DNA of 51,123 bases from Actinomadura roseirufa (lineage in GTDB: Bacteria > Actinomycetota > Actinomycetes > Streptosporangiales > Streptosporangiaceae), in NCBI RefSeq assembly GCF_900659635.1, contig NZ_CAACVB010000032.1:1-51123 (forward strand), given 5' to 3'. The position numbers were made by a program, and so were the translations under genes. The number at the start of each line of letters is the position of its first letter. Positions within the stretch are counted from its first letter, which is position 1. Of the stretch, positions 40,514-49,092 are shown piece after piece. The notes beneath the pieces are model-generated. The model saw only the letters and a program-made list of their open reading frames with translations. It ran no database searches and was not told where the DNA came from.

Positions 40514-41494
40514 ATGTGCCGGCTGTTCGGGATGAGCACGGGAGGGCCCCGGGTCAGAGCGGCCCACTGGTTGCTGGACGCGCCGCGCAGTCTGCGCGTC
40601 CAGAGCCACCGGATGCAGCACGGAGCCGGGTTGGGCTGGTTCTCCCTCGGAGGGGAGCCGGTCCGCGACAGGGCGCCCGTGGCCGCCTTCGAGAACACGG
40701 ACTTCGCGCTGCACGCCCGGAACGTCCTGTCGCACACGTTCGTGTCCCATGTCCGTGACGCGTCCGTCGGGGACCTGACGGTCCACAACTGCCATCCGTT
40801 CGTGATGAACGACCGGCTGTTCGCCCACAACGGCGTGGTGAAGGGGCACGACACGTTGCGGACGTGGCTGAGCGAGGTGGAGTACGCCCACGTCGCCGGA
40901 GAGACCGATTCCGAGCTGTTCTTCGCCTATGTGACGGCCGAGATCCGCCGCCAGGCCGACACCGCGGCCGGCATCACGCGGGCGGTCCGGCGCATCGGAG
41001 CGGAACTGCCCGTGTACTCGCTCAACTTCGTCTTGGCCGAGGCGGGGCGCATGTGGGCCCTGCGCTATCCCGAGAGCAACGAGCTGTGGGTCCTTTCGCC
41101 CGCTGAGGGCGGCAGGAGCGGGCCCGAGAGCGAGGCGGGGCCGCCCGCCTCCGTGCCCGCGGTGATCATCGCCAGCGAGCCGATGGACGACCACCCGCGT
41201 TGGCGGCCCCTCGAACCCGGAGAGCTGCTCGCCGTCGACGGCCTGGCCGAGACTTCGTGCTTTCCCTTCGAGCCGCCGCGCCATCCGCTGCGCCGCTCGG
41301 ACCTGTCCGCCAGGGAGGCCGCATCGCAGGAGGTCGTCCCGGTGGAGCCCGCCGTTCCCGCCGGGCCGGGCGCCGCCGGGGGCGGGCCCGACGGCTCCGA
41401 GCCCCGGACGGCCGTGGCGGCGCAGAACGCGTCCCTCCAGCGGTCCGTGCCGGCGCCGCGGCCAGAGTCGTCCCAGGTGTCCGCGGGCTCTTAG
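40514..41494 (+). CDS. Class II glutamine amidotransferase (EgtC-like)
   Basis: 326 residues, ATG at 40514, AGAGGTGA upstream. The Ntn-hydrolase begins MCRLFG, so Cys2 becomes the N-terminal nucleophile after Met removal. SHVRDASVGDLTVHNCHPF and FAHNGVVKG are the conserved glutamine-binding and oxyanion blocks, and ETDSELFFAYV is the usual DSE segment. It fits the YafJ/EgtC-like branch. About 70 C-terminal residues (PVEPAVPAGPGAAGGGP) are low-complexity and dispensable-looking. No ergothioneine genes are adjacent, so the pathway is not assignable. Confidence 0.92.
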   Translation: MCRLFGMSTGGPRVRAAHWLLDAPRSLRVQSHRMQHGAGLGWFSLGGEPVRDRAPVAAFENTDFALHARNVLSHTFVSHVRDASVGDLTVHNCHPFVMNDRLFAHNGVVKGHDTLRTWLSEVEYAHVAGETDSELFFAYVTAEIRRQADTAAGITRAVRRIGAELPVYSLNFVLAEAGRMWALRYPESNELWVLSPAEGGRSGPESEAGPPASVPAVIIASEPMDDHPRWRPLEPGELLAVDGLAETSCFPFEPPRHPLRRSDLSAREAASQEVVPVEPAVPAGPGAAGGGPDGSEPRTAVAAQNASLQRSVPAPRPESSQVSAGS

Positions 41495-41955
41495 GGGCCG
41501 GCTGGGGCGGGTGTTCGGGCCGAAGGTCTCGGTCGTCGTTCGAGGGGGCCGCGGCGTGGGGTGATGAGGTTTCCGCCGGTGCCGGTGCCGCTGGGGTGAC
41601 CATGGGTCTCCGCTCCGGCCTCGGCGGCGAGGGAGACGGATGCTCCTTGTGGGGGACGAGGCGACGCGGTGAAGGCCGTGCCGCCGGAGGTCCCCACGAG
41701 CGTCGGTAAACCGGACCGGTCCAGGCCCTTCCGGTGCCCTCGCAAGTGCCCAGGTCGCAGGTGACGGGGGCATAGGGACCGTCTGTCCAGCTCCGACACG
41801 CCGTTGACCATGGAAAAGTCCAGCTTCGGCCGATATCGCATCCTTTCGCGCGGCATCACGGGGTTAATTGGGGGGAATGTGTACGTTGGGTAGATCAACA
41901 CAGCTGTGAGCTGCGGGGACCGTCCCGCGGCCCAGCTTCGGAACAGGAGGTTTCC
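41495..41955. other. Gene-free 461 bp with a promoter for the small HTH gene
   Basis: No supported CDS on either strand. The right end holds TTGGGG (41868-41873) and TAGATC (41891-41896) with a 17-bp spacer, a plausible sigma-A-like promoter, and a GC hairpin (GCGGGGAC-C-GTCCCGC) in the leader around 41913-41928. Confidence 0.45.
41868..41896 (+). promoter_or_regulatory. Candidate promoter of the small HTH gene
   Basis: TTGGGG and TAGATC separated by 17 bp, 60 bp upstream of the GTG start. The AT-rich local composition in a GC-rich genome supports it. Confidence 0.45.
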
Positions 41956-42168
41956 GTGACCCGCACGCTGTCGAGGGGCACCCGCGTCACCGGTGCCGAA
42001 CGCACGCGGCTCGCCGCGGAACTCGCCCCGCGTTACGCCGCCGGCGAGAGCATCCGTGATCTGGCCGCCGAGACCGGCCGCTCGTACGGATTCATCTACA
42101 ACGTCCTGAAGGAGGCGGGCGTCCCGCTACGCGGCCGAGGCGGGAACACCCGGCGCAAGAAGGACTGA
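41956..42168 (+). CDS. Small helix-turn-helix protein, 70 residues
   Basis: GTG at 41956 with a perfect AGGAGG (41945-41950). The protein is a single HTH: LAAELAPRYAAGESIRDLAAETGRSYGFIYNVLKEAG, followed by VPLRGRGGNTRRKKD. This is the small actinobacterial HTH family with an AAGESIRDLA/TGRSYGF core and a basic GRGG tail, which I know as conserved but functionally undefined. It could be a nucleoid-type or global regulator. It is convergent with the DUF2786 gene. Confidence 0.88.
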   Translation: MTRTLSRGTRVTGAERTRLAAELAPRYAAGESIRDLAAETGRSYGFIYNVLKEAGVPLRGRGGNTRRKKD

Positions 42169-42211
42169 ACCGCTCCCCAGGAAGAACACAGGCAAGTGAC
42201 CATGGCCGGAC

Positions 42212-42235
42212 GTCCCCCTCGCCCCCCGGGGGGAC
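42212..42235. terminator. Hairpin between convergent genes
   Basis: GTCCCCC and GGGGGAC form a 7-bp stem around a ten-base loop, between the small HTH gene and the DUF2786 gene. Confidence 0.5.
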
Positions 42236-42243
42236 ACCGAGCA

Positions 42244-43572
42244 CTAGGAACGAGGGAAGGCTCCGGTGACCTCGGAGCGCCCGTTCAGGCTGGCGAGGTC
42301 GGCGGCCGCCCGTCCCGCCACCCAGCCCTCGTAGTTGGACACCGAACCCGCACGGCCCTTGGCCAGGTTCGGGAACATCGTGTCGACGGCCTCCTCGACC
42401 GCCCGGTCCCGCGCGGCCAGCACGGGAAGAAGATCCTTCCCACCCTCGCCCGCGGCCGCCCGGCTCGTCGCCTCTCCGGCCGCCTCCCGGAGCCGCTCCC
42501 CGATGCGCGCGGCGTAGGCGTTCAGGAACGCGTGACGGAACGACCGCGTCCGTGAGCGGCCCCGCGCGTCCCGCCTGGGGCCCGCGTGCACCATGGCGGT
42601 CGTCGCCTGCACAAGCAGCGAGGTGAACAGCATCTCCACCGCAGCCAGATCGGCCGGGAATCCCAGCACCGTCGAGAAGCCGAGCTCGCGATGCCAGACG
42701 GCACGGCAGCGGTTGGCGTCGGCGACCACCGTCAGCAGGACGGCCTTGGGGGCGTCGTAGGGGTTGTCCACCGCGACGCGCCTGCCGGACGGTCCGCGGG
42801 TGTCGCCGCTCTCGGCCGCGAGCAGGGCGTGATCGATGCTGTGGCGGGCGATGAGCTCCTGAGCGCGCGCGCTGAGCGCCTCGGCCTCTTCGGGGAACTC
42901 CGTGGACTCCGCCTTGGCCAGCAGAGCCCGCACCTTGCCGAGCATCCGCTGGTCGACGTCCCGGACCTGATCTCGGGTCGAGGCCGGCGCCTCTCGCCGG
43001 GGGGTGCCTGGCCGCGGGCCGATGCTCGCGAGCCGGGGCAGGCCCGCCAGCAAGTGGACGAGTTCCACCGCGCAGGCGACCATCTCCGCCCGGTCCACTT
43101 CTTCCCCCTCGGACCAGGCGGCCAGATGCTCGTCGTCGTGCTCCCACCACACCTCGGCGCCCAGGACGGCGAGTTGCTCTCGCCACTGGTCGTCCACGGT
43201 GGCGGCGGAGTAGGCGCGCATCTCGGCGGCGATCGCGTCCAGCGCGAGCCGGACGTGCCGGGCGGTTCGGCGGCGGCCGACGAACCGGATCACGTCGGCC
43301 GGCTGCCAGCCCCTCTCCCAGGCCGTGCTCACGCCGTCCTGTAGCGCGGCGGCGAGGCGGCGGTCGACGGCGTGCGCCCACTCCGCGACATCGGGTTCCC
43401 CGGCCAGTTCGGCGACATGCCGGCGGAAGCCGCCGTCGTCGCCGTGCGAGAGCGCCCGCAGCGCCTCGGCCGTCAGTTCCGCGGCCAGCTCCGCAGAGGT
43501 GGGCGCGGCGGCCGAGGGCCGAGCCGCCGCCTCTCCGGACCGTGGTCGCCACCACGCCTTCCGCACCGGCAC
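42244..43572 (-). CDS. DUF2786-containing protein
   Basis: 442 residues from a GTG at 43572 with AGGA eight bases upstream. Residues about 205-245 (MLGKVRALLAKAESTEFPEE, then AEALSARAQELIARHSID) are the DUF2786 domain. The N-terminal 190 residues are helical with LTAEALRALSHGDDGGFRRH; the C-terminal half (LLTVVADANRCRAVWHRELG, VEMLFTSLLVQATTAMV) is the region that usually accompanies DUF2786 in actinobacterial and phage proteins. Function unknown. It is convergent with the small HTH gene. An orphan copy of the shared element lies 132 bp upstream. Confidence 0.88.
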   Translation of the reverse strand: MPVRKAWWRPRSGEAAARPSAAAPTSAELAAELTAEALRALSHGDDGGFRRHVAELAGEPDVAEWAHAVDRRLAAALQDGVSTAWERGWQPADVIRFVGRRRTARHVRLALDAIAAEMRAYSAATVDDQWREQLAVLGAEVWWEHDDEHLAAWSEGEEVDRAEMVACAVELVHLLAGLPRLASIGPRPGTPRREAPASTRDQVRDVDQRMLGKVRALLAKAESTEFPEEAEALSARAQELIARHSIDHALLAAESGDTRGPSGRRVAVDNPYDAPKAVLLTVVADANRCRAVWHRELGFSTVLGFPADLAAVEMLFTSLLVQATTAMVHAGPRRDARGRSRTRSFRHAFLNAYAARIGERLREAAGEATSRAAAGEGGKDLLPVLAARDRAVEEAVDTMFPNLAKGRAGSVSNYEGWVAGRAAADLASLNGRSEVTGAFPRS

Positions 43573-43703
43573 TCCCGTCGTCCTGAGGCACTCTCACCAG
43601 GGCACGACGATCCTGCCACGCGGGGACCGGTCCCTGCGCGGAGACTCCCTAGGGACCCCGGAGTTTCGCTCACCGTTCGCCTGGAGGGCCGTCACCTATG
43701 GGA

Positions 43704-43731
43704 GTTATCCCCAGAATCGGATTCTGGTCAC
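43704..43731 (+). promoter_or_regulatory. Shared element, copy D (orphan)
   Basis: GTTATCCCCA, then the 15-bp perfect palindrome CAGAATC-G-GATTCTG (43712-43726). It is nearly identical to copy A, but no convincing gene follows in the same orientation: the plus-strand frame at 43775 has a good ribosome-binding site but reads as the antisense of the gene at 43808-44080. The palindrome is fully symmetric, so a role for the DUF2786 gene (start at 43572, opposite strand) is possible. Confidence 0.55.
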
Positions 43732-43807
43732 GGACGGTGCTCGGGCGATCGAGAATGGGTGACAGGGAGGTGATATGGCTCGGGCCGCCGGTGGCGGTCT
43801 GGAGGGT

Positions 43808-44080
43808 TCAGCCGGCGTCGTGCTCGCCCTCGCGCATCTCCTTCACGACGACGCTCTGGTAAGCGCGGGAGGTGTCGGGAACGTAGCTGAGGCGGGCCAG
43901 GGCCCTGCCGTCCTGGTCCCTGATCTCGAAGTGGTAGCTCTCGTCCTCGTCGCCGACGTGTGCGACCGCTTGGTCGTGCCGGAGGCGGCACATCGTGTCG
44001 ACCTTCTCCAGAGCGACCTCCAGGCTCCCCGCGTCGGTGATGAGCCGCGCGGGCTCGCCGGTCTCCCAGATCTCGAACAT
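43808..44080 (-). CDS. Small conserved-looking protein, unknown
   Basis: 90 residues from the ATG at 44080, with AGGA six bases upstream. The sequence is protein-like and charged (MFEIWETGEPARLITDAG, then VDTMCRLRHDQAVAHVGDED and SYHFEIRDQDGRALARLSY). The YHFEIRDQDGR segment looks like a beta-hairpin. No family recognised. The 237-bp gap on its 5' side is comparatively AT-rich and contains repeats. Confidence 0.7.
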   Translation of the reverse strand: MFEIWETGEPARLITDAGSLEVALEKVDTMCRLRHDQAVAHVGDEDESYHFEIRDQDGRALARLSYVPDTSRAYQSVVVKEMREGEHDAG

Positions 44081-44182
44081 GTGCGTCCTGTCGGCGGTCG
44101 GTCGGAAGGAACGGGCGGGTCATTCCAGACGTCGGGAGCCAGCCTGAACCGAATTGGTGGATCTTTCAATCAGTCCAGGTCT

Positions 44183-44215
44183 CGGATTGATCACTATTCG
44201 GATTGGTAGGTGATC
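44183..44215. promoter_or_regulatory. Repeats upstream of the 90-residue gene
   Basis: CGGATTG occurs at 44183-44189 and 44199-44205 (16 bp apart), and GATCAC (44189-44194) is inverted as GTGATC (44210-44215). AT-rich context suggests a promoter/operator for the minus-strand gene at 44080. Confidence 0.35.
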
Positions 44216-44317
44216 GCAGCGTCATAAGCCGCACGTTATGGGTGCCGATGGGCATGCCGGAGGCGGCCCGGCGGGAGCCGAACGGAGGTGACGCGGGGCA
44301 TGGGCGAGGTGGTCCTC

Positions 44318-45418
44318 TCAGGGCGCTTCGACCAGCGCGACACGGGTCTCCTTCGCATCGGGCTCAGCGAAGCGCAGCAGTGACTCGCCCTCGGCGCTCA
44401 GGGCGTCCAGGGCCGCCGGGGGAAGAGGCTCGAACGGGTGGAGGTTCAAGGTGGCGATCTTGCGTTTGGACGCGATGTCCCAGGTTCCGGCGGCGAGGCC
44501 GTTCCAGAGGAAGACGGCGCGCACACGGAGGTTCTTCGTGGTCAGGCCGGGGCGATGGGCATCGGAGATGACGCGGCGGCGGTCGGAGTGCGCCAGCATG
44601 AGGCTGTCGAACTCGGGCAGGAAGCGGGCGGGTGCGGGGACGTCCTCGGCGGGACGCGGGGCGTCGGGCAGGTCGAACAGCTCACGGCCCTTGTCGCCGG
44701 CGAAGACCCTGAGGCGCGGGCGCAGGCGGTCGAAGACCTCGCCGAGGGCCGGCAGGCCCGACCACGCCTGCGCGTCGGCCGCGGAGGCGGGACCGAAGGC
44801 GGCGAGGTAGCGCAGCATCAGCTCGTCGAGAGACGGGGCCGGGGCGGGGGCGGCGCCGAGCCAGCCGTCGGCCAACGCGAACTCCGCCGCGCGGGGGAAG
44901 GCCCACCTGTCCCCGGTCGGGACCATCACGAGCGGCACGCACATCCGGACGGCATGGCCCAAGGCCCGGTCGTTGACGTCCGGGAACTGTTCCCGCAGGA
45001 GCGCCCGCACCTCGTTGAAGGTGCGGGGACGCTCCGTCAGCAGAGTCCGCGCCGCGGGGACGACCTTCCCCAGGTCGAGTCCTTCGGCGCGGTCGCCGAG
45101 GACGCGCAACCCGCCGTCGAGTATCGGCTGCATCGACGTCCGGAAGGCCGCGTAGTCGGCGGAGGTCATCAGATGAAGGGTGGCGCGCATCATCGTGGCG
45201 CGCACGACAGAGCGGTCGTGCAGGGCTTGGACGAGGTCGGGCGGCCGGAAACCCTCCAGGCGCGCCCAGAGCCCGAAGAAGGGAGGCTTGGGCTCCTGGG
45301 CCTGGAGGCCGCAGAGACGTCCGACCGCGTCGGCGACCGGGATCGCCTCCCGGGCCAGCAGGAGCTGCCGTGCCAGCGTGGCCCTGTTGAGGGCCTGGAC
45401 GCTGAGGGTGTCCGCCAT
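44318..45418 (-). CDS. Winged-helix protein, AlkZ/YcaQ-like DNA glycosylase family
   Basis: 366 residues from the ATG at 45418. It has the HTH_42-type tandem winged-helix layout: ALNRATLARQLLLAREAIPV, then GLQAQEPKPPFFGLWARL, HDRSVVRATMMRATLHLMT, and, near the C-terminus, PAPARFLPEFDSLMLAHSDR and RAVFLWNGLAAGTWDI. The QAQ triplet (Gln39-Ala-Gln41) corresponds to the QxQ catalytic motif of AlkZ-family glycosylases, which unhook crosslinks or bulky alkyl lesions. That makes a role in self-resistance or repair likely. It is separated by 140 bp from the LysR gene, on the same strand. Confidence 0.85.
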   Translation of the reverse strand: MADTLSVQALNRATLARQLLLAREAIPVADAVGRLCGLQAQEPKPPFFGLWARLEGFRPPDLVQALHDRSVVRATMMRATLHLMTSADYAAFRTSMQPILDGGLRVLGDRAEGLDLGKVVPAARTLLTERPRTFNEVRALLREQFPDVNDRALGHAVRMCVPLVMVPTGDRWAFPRAAEFALADGWLGAAPAPAPSLDELMLRYLAAFGPASAADAQAWSGLPALGEVFDRLRPRLRVFAGDKGRELFDLPDAPRPAEDVPAPARFLPEFDSLMLAHSDRRRVISDAHRPGLTTKNLRVRAVFLWNGLAAGTWDIASKRKIATLNLHPFEPLPPAALDALSAEGESLLRFAEPDAKETRVALVEAP

Positions 45419-45558
45419 GGTGGTCGCCTTCTCATGGTCCCGGACGTCTCCGGGACGGAATCGAGGTGATGGACGATGTTCGGAGCGCCGTGAGCGCGCG
45501 GCTCATGCGGCCCGCCGGGGCGGCCGGTTCCACGACCTGCGAGGTCTTCCATTCGGTG

Positions 45559-46470
45559 TCAGGGTAGTGGGGCGTCCAGGACGTCGGCCAGGGTCTCGCG
45601 GACGCGGCGGCGCAGCCATGCGTGCGCGGGGTCGGCGTCGTAGCGGGCATGCCAGGCCATGGAGAGGCGGAGCGGCGGCAGTTCGAACGGGACGGGAACG
45701 CGGACGAGGCCGAGGCGGTCCACCAGCGGCCCGTGCAGCCGTTCGGCGGCGAAGCCCATCAGGTCGGTGGTCTGGACGATCAGCAGGACGGTGGCGACGG
45801 TGGGCGCGGTCGCGGCGAGGCGGCGCGTGCGGCCGAGGCCGGCGAGGAGGTCGTCGATCGGGCCCGTGAGACGGCCGCGCCGGGTGTTGACGAGCTGGGT
45901 CGCCTCGGCCCACTCGTCCAGTGTGACCTCGCGGCCCGCGAGACGGTGGCCGGGTCTGACTACCGAGACGAAGCGGTCCTCCAGGAGGGGTTCGGTCCGG
46001 ATGTCGGCCGCCTCGGTGATGACGCCCACTTCCAGGTCGACGGTGTCGCGGCGGAGGAGGTGGGTGTCCCGCGGTCCCTCGCCCAGGAACCGCAGAGTGA
46101 GGTGAGGGGCCTCGCGTGCGACGCGTTCCAGCAGGGGGCCGGCGAGGACGGCGAAGCTGCTCTCCTCCGCCTGGAGGGAGTAGCTCCCGGTCAGCTCCGC
46201 CGGGTCGAAGCCGTCCGCCGCGAAGAGCGTGCGGGCGCGCTGGACGAGCTCGCGCACCTCGGCGTGGATCGCGAGGGCCCTCGGCGTCGGGACCATCGAC
46301 CTGCCGGAGCGGACGAGGATCGGGTCGCCCAGGGCCTTGCGGATCCGGCCGAGCGTGCGGCTCATCGCGGGACCCGACAGGTGCAGTCGTTCGGCCGCGC
46401 CCGTGACACTGCCCTCCTCCAGGAGGGCGTCCAGGGCGACGAGCAGGTTCAGGTCCAATCTGGATTGCAT
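45559..46470 (-). CDS. LysR-family transcriptional regulator
   Basis: 303 residues from the ATG at 46470, with AGGAG nine bases upstream. HTH: LDLNLLVALDALLEEGSVTG, AAERLHLSGPAMSRTLGRIR, KALGDPILVRSGR. The effector domain shows LRFLGEGPRDTHLLRRDTVDLEVGV and VRPGHRLAG. It is divergent from the MFS exporter across a 167-bp region, the standard arrangement in which a LysR protein controls the neighbouring transporter. The region contains an ATGCAT-centred sequence near 46496-46501. Confidence 0.93.
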   Translation of the reverse strand: MQSRLDLNLLVALDALLEEGSVTGAAERLHLSGPAMSRTLGRIRKALGDPILVRSGRSMVPTPRALAIHAEVRELVQRARTLFAADGFDPAELTGSYSLQAEESSFAVLAGPLLERVAREAPHLTLRFLGEGPRDTHLLRRDTVDLEVGVITEAADIRTEPLLEDRFVSVVRPGHRLAGREVTLDEWAEATQLVNTRRGRLTGPIDDLLAGLGRTRRLAATAPTVATVLLIVQTTDLMGFAAERLHGPLVDRLGLVRVPVPFELPPLRLSMAWHARYDADPAHAWLRRRVRETLADVLDAPLP

Positions 46471-46637
46471 CGGACGCACTCCTGAGCTGCAAAAGATGCA
46501 TTTGAAAGCAAGTGAGGACGAGCCTACGTTGGGGATCGCGGAGACGGCGCGCGCGGCCCGGATATCCCCCTCCGCCCTCCCTGTGCTCCGGGACCTCCGG
46601 GTCCTGCGGCCTTCACCGTCCTTCGTGAGGAGCCCTC

Positions 46638-48149
46638 ATGACGATCGATGCCGCCCGGCACGCCGCGCCGCCGGGAACCGCCCGCGCAGCGGCCCGCGGG
46701 ATGACCCCGCTGATGTCGGGATGCGTGGTGCTGGTCGTGGCCATGGTCGCCGCGATCAACCTGTCCATTCCCAAGCTGTCGGCGAGCTCGCTGAGCCCGT
46801 CGTCCACCGAACTGCTGTGGATCGTCGACTCCTATGTCCTGGTGTTCGGCTGCCTGTTGATCCCCGCCGGGGCGCTCGGGGACCGGTACGGGCGCAAGGG
46901 GGTGCTGCTGAGCGGTCTCGGCGTCTTCGCGGCGGGGTGCCTGCTGTCGGCGGCGGCGCCCGGGGTGGTGGTCCTGCTCGCCGGGCGCCTCGTGACGGGG
47001 GCGGGCGCGGCCCTGATCATGCCCGCGACGCTGTCGCTCCTGCTGCAGGTGACGGAGCCGGCCCGGCGTCCGCACGCGATCGCGACGTGGACGGCGGCCA
47101 CCGGAGTGGCGGGCGCCGTCGGCAACGTCGGAGGGGGAGCGGTGCTGCAGTGGCTGCCATGGCAGGGGCTCTTCCTCGCGGGCGCACCACTGGCCGCCCT
47201 GCTCGCGCTCCTCGTCGCGCGGCTGGCCCCGCGGGGTGAGCGCCATCCCGCCGACCTGGACGTCCCCGGCGCGGCGATGCTGACGCTCGCGCTGTTCGCC
47301 CTGCTGTTCGGGATCATCGAGGGTCCCGAGCGCGGCTGGTCGGCGGCGCCCGTGCTCGGCGGCTTCGCCTGCGGGGCCGCCCTGCTCGCCCTGTTCGCGG
47401 TGTACGGCCTGCGGGCGGCCCACCCTCTCCTCGACCCGAGGGTCTTCGCGATCGCCCCGCTGCGCAGCGGGGTGCTCGGGGTGGGGCTGGCGTTCTTCGG
47501 CCTGTTCGCGCTGTTCTTCGTCAACGCCCAGTACCTGCAGTACGCGAAGGGATACTCGCCGCTGCTCACCGGAGTGGCCATCGCGCCGCTGGTCGTCGGG
47601 ATGGTCGCGGTGTCCAAGCGCAGCGTCGGGCTGGCCCGTCGCTTCGGGAGCCGCCCGATGGTCGCGGCGGGGATGGCGACGATCGCCGCGGGGCTGGGCC
47701 TGCTGTCGCTGGCCGGCGCGTCCACGCCCTACTGGCTGTACGCGCTCGGCCTGGTGGTGATGTCGCTCGGCATGGGGCTGTGCGTGCCGACGCTGTCGGT
47801 GGGCGTCATGGCCGCGCTTCCGCCGGCGCGGGCGGGCCTCGGCTCCGGGCTGAACGGCGCCGCGAGGGAGATCGGCAGTGCCCTCGGGGTCGCCGTCCTC
47901 GGCACGGTCCTCACGGGCCGGTTCGCGGACGGGCTGCCGCCCGCCCTCGCCGGGCACGCGCACTCGGCGGGAGAGGCGCTCGCGGCATCGGACGCGGCGG
48001 GCGCGGGGCCGGGCGCGCACGAGCGGGTCGTCGAGGCGTTCACCGGCGCCATGGGGGCCGGATACCGGGTGGTCGCGCTGGTGGTGCTGGCGGCGGCCGT
48101 CGTGGTCGCGCTGGGGCTGCCAGGCCGGGACCGGACGCCCCGCGGGTGA
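46638..48149 (+). CDS. MFS exporter, DHA2 (14-helix) family
   Basis: 503 residues, ATG at 46638, with GAGGAG upstream. Fourteen hydrophobic segments. Motif A is GDRYGRKGVLLSG, motif C-like segment GAVGNVGGGAVLQWLPWQ, and the D-type Asp sits in WIVDSYVLVFG. The C-terminal part is long and low-complexity between the last two helices. It exports a drug or metabolite with proton exchange. It is followed after 42 bp by a siderophore-interacting reductase-like frame, so siderophore export is possible; LysR is the likely regulator. Confidence 0.93.
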   Translation: MTIDAARHAAPPGTARAAARGMTPLMSGCVVLVVAMVAAINLSIPKLSASSLSPSSTELLWIVDSYVLVFGCLLIPAGALGDRYGRKGVLLSGLGVFAAGCLLSAAAPGVVVLLAGRLVTGAGAALIMPATLSLLLQVTEPARRPHAIATWTAATGVAGAVGNVGGGAVLQWLPWQGLFLAGAPLAALLALLVARLAPRGERHPADLDVPGAAMLTLALFALLFGIIEGPERGWSAAPVLGGFACGAALLALFAVYGLRAAHPLLDPRVFAIAPLRSGVLGVGLAFFGLFALFFVNAQYLQYAKGYSPLLTGVAIAPLVVGMVAVSKRSVGLARRFGSRPMVAAGMATIAAGLGLLSLAGASTPYWLYALGLVVMSLGMGLCVPTLSVGVMAALPPARAGLGSGLNGAAREIGSALGVAVLGTVLTGRFADGLPPALAGHAHSAGEALAASDAAGAGPGAHERVVEAFTGAMGAGYRVVALVVLAAAVVVALGLPGRDRTPRG

Positions 48150-48191
48150 CGATGGCGTGGGTGCAAATGAGATATATCGCAAGGAGTGGAC

Positions 48192-48957
48192 GTGGTCCTG
48201 GAAGAAGGTCGTCCGGTTCGCGGGGTCCGCGGAAGGCTTCTCGATCTGCTCTTCGCGCGGGGGACGGTGGAGCACGTGCGTCCGGCGGGCCGGCGGATGC
48301 GCTGGATCCGCCTCGGCGGGATGCCCGGCCTGAAATGGACGCCGGGCCAGCAGGTCCGCGTCCATGTGGCGGATATCACCGCCGCCCGCACCTGGGTCGG
48401 CGGAGCCGTGCGGAACGCGCTGCGGACCTATTCGGTGTGGGAGTACGACGCGGCCGCGGGCGTCCTCGACTTGTGCGTGCTTGACCACCCGGAGGGTGGC
48501 CCGGGGGCGGAGTGGGCCCGGACGCTTCGGGTGGGCCAGGAGGTCGTCCTCGGCAAGCCCGAGGGCTCTCTCGCTCAGGCCGGCCGCGTTCCACCTCTTC
48601 GTGGGAGAGGAGACGGCCTCCGTCGCCTTCGGGGCCATGCTCCGTGCCCTGCCGCCGGAAGAGCCGGTGCGCGGGGTGATCGAGGTCGCCGGGGCGGAGG
48701 ACAGGCTGCCGCTGCCGAGGGGAGCGGAGCTCGTCTGGCGCCATCGCGGGGACGCTCCGGCGGCCTCGTCGGCGACGCTCGTGGACGCCGTGCGAGAGCT
48801 GGAGCTGCCTCCGGCGCCGGCGGGAGCCGCCTATGTGGCCGGCGAGGCGCGCACCGTGCAGGCCGTCCGCGCCCACCTGGTGCGCGAGCGCGGGTGGGAG
48901 CGGAGATCGGTGCTGGTCAAGCCGTTCTGGACGCCGGGCGGGCGCGGCATGGAATGA
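48192..48957 (+). pseudogene. Siderophore-interacting FAD reductase, frameshifted
   Basis: From a GTG at 48192 (AAGGAG upstream) the frame gives GTVEHVRPAGRRMRWIRLGG, LKWTPGQQVRVHVADI and RTYSVWEYDAAAGVLDL, then a PEGGPGAEWARTL block and GQEVVLGKPEGSL, which is the FAD-binding half of SIP/ViuB proteins. Near 48560-48590 homology jumps to the next frame, where AAFHLFVGEETASVAFGAML, VRGVIEVAGAEDRLPL and PAGAAYVAGEARTVQAVRAH complete the NAD-binding half. One extra base (or two missing) in a CTCTCTCGCTC tract explains it. A sequencing error or recent mutation are both possible. Intact, it would reduce ferric siderophores in the cytoplasm. Confidence 0.85.
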
Positions 48958-49005
48958 TCGTTAACGAGCGTCGAGGGCGGGGGATACGGGAGGATTTTTC
49001 GGAAA

Positions 49006-49034
49006 ATGCACGTGCATCAGCTCTTGCACCTGCA
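49006..49034. promoter_or_regulatory. TGCA array with 12-bp palindrome
   Basis: ATGCACGTGCAT is a perfect palindrome (49006-49017). TGCA recurs at 49007, 49013, 49025 and 49031, a 6-12-6 spacing that is itself symmetric. It lies about 60 bp upstream of the ATG at 49093. Confidence 0.5.
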
Positions 49035-49092
49035 CGCTATCCCTAGCAGGATTGCCCCGGACCCCCCGCACGTGAACTCCCCGGAGATCGCG

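Noticed and set aside
40514..41494. Ergothioneine biosynthesis gene egtC
   Set aside because: The MCRLFG opening fits, but no egtA, egtB, egtD or egtE genes are adjacent and the C-terminal tail is unusual, so a gene symbol is not justified.
41491..41901. Minus-strand 136-codon frame between the glutamine amidotransferase and small HTH genes
   Set aside because: No ribosome-binding site, no family resemblance, and a Pro/Arg/Thr-rich composition typical of shadow frames.
43775..44209. Plus-strand frame with a strong GGGAGGTGAT ribosome-binding site after element copy D
   Set aside because: Its translation is the Leu/Val/Ala-rich antisense of the better 90-residue gene at 43808-44080.
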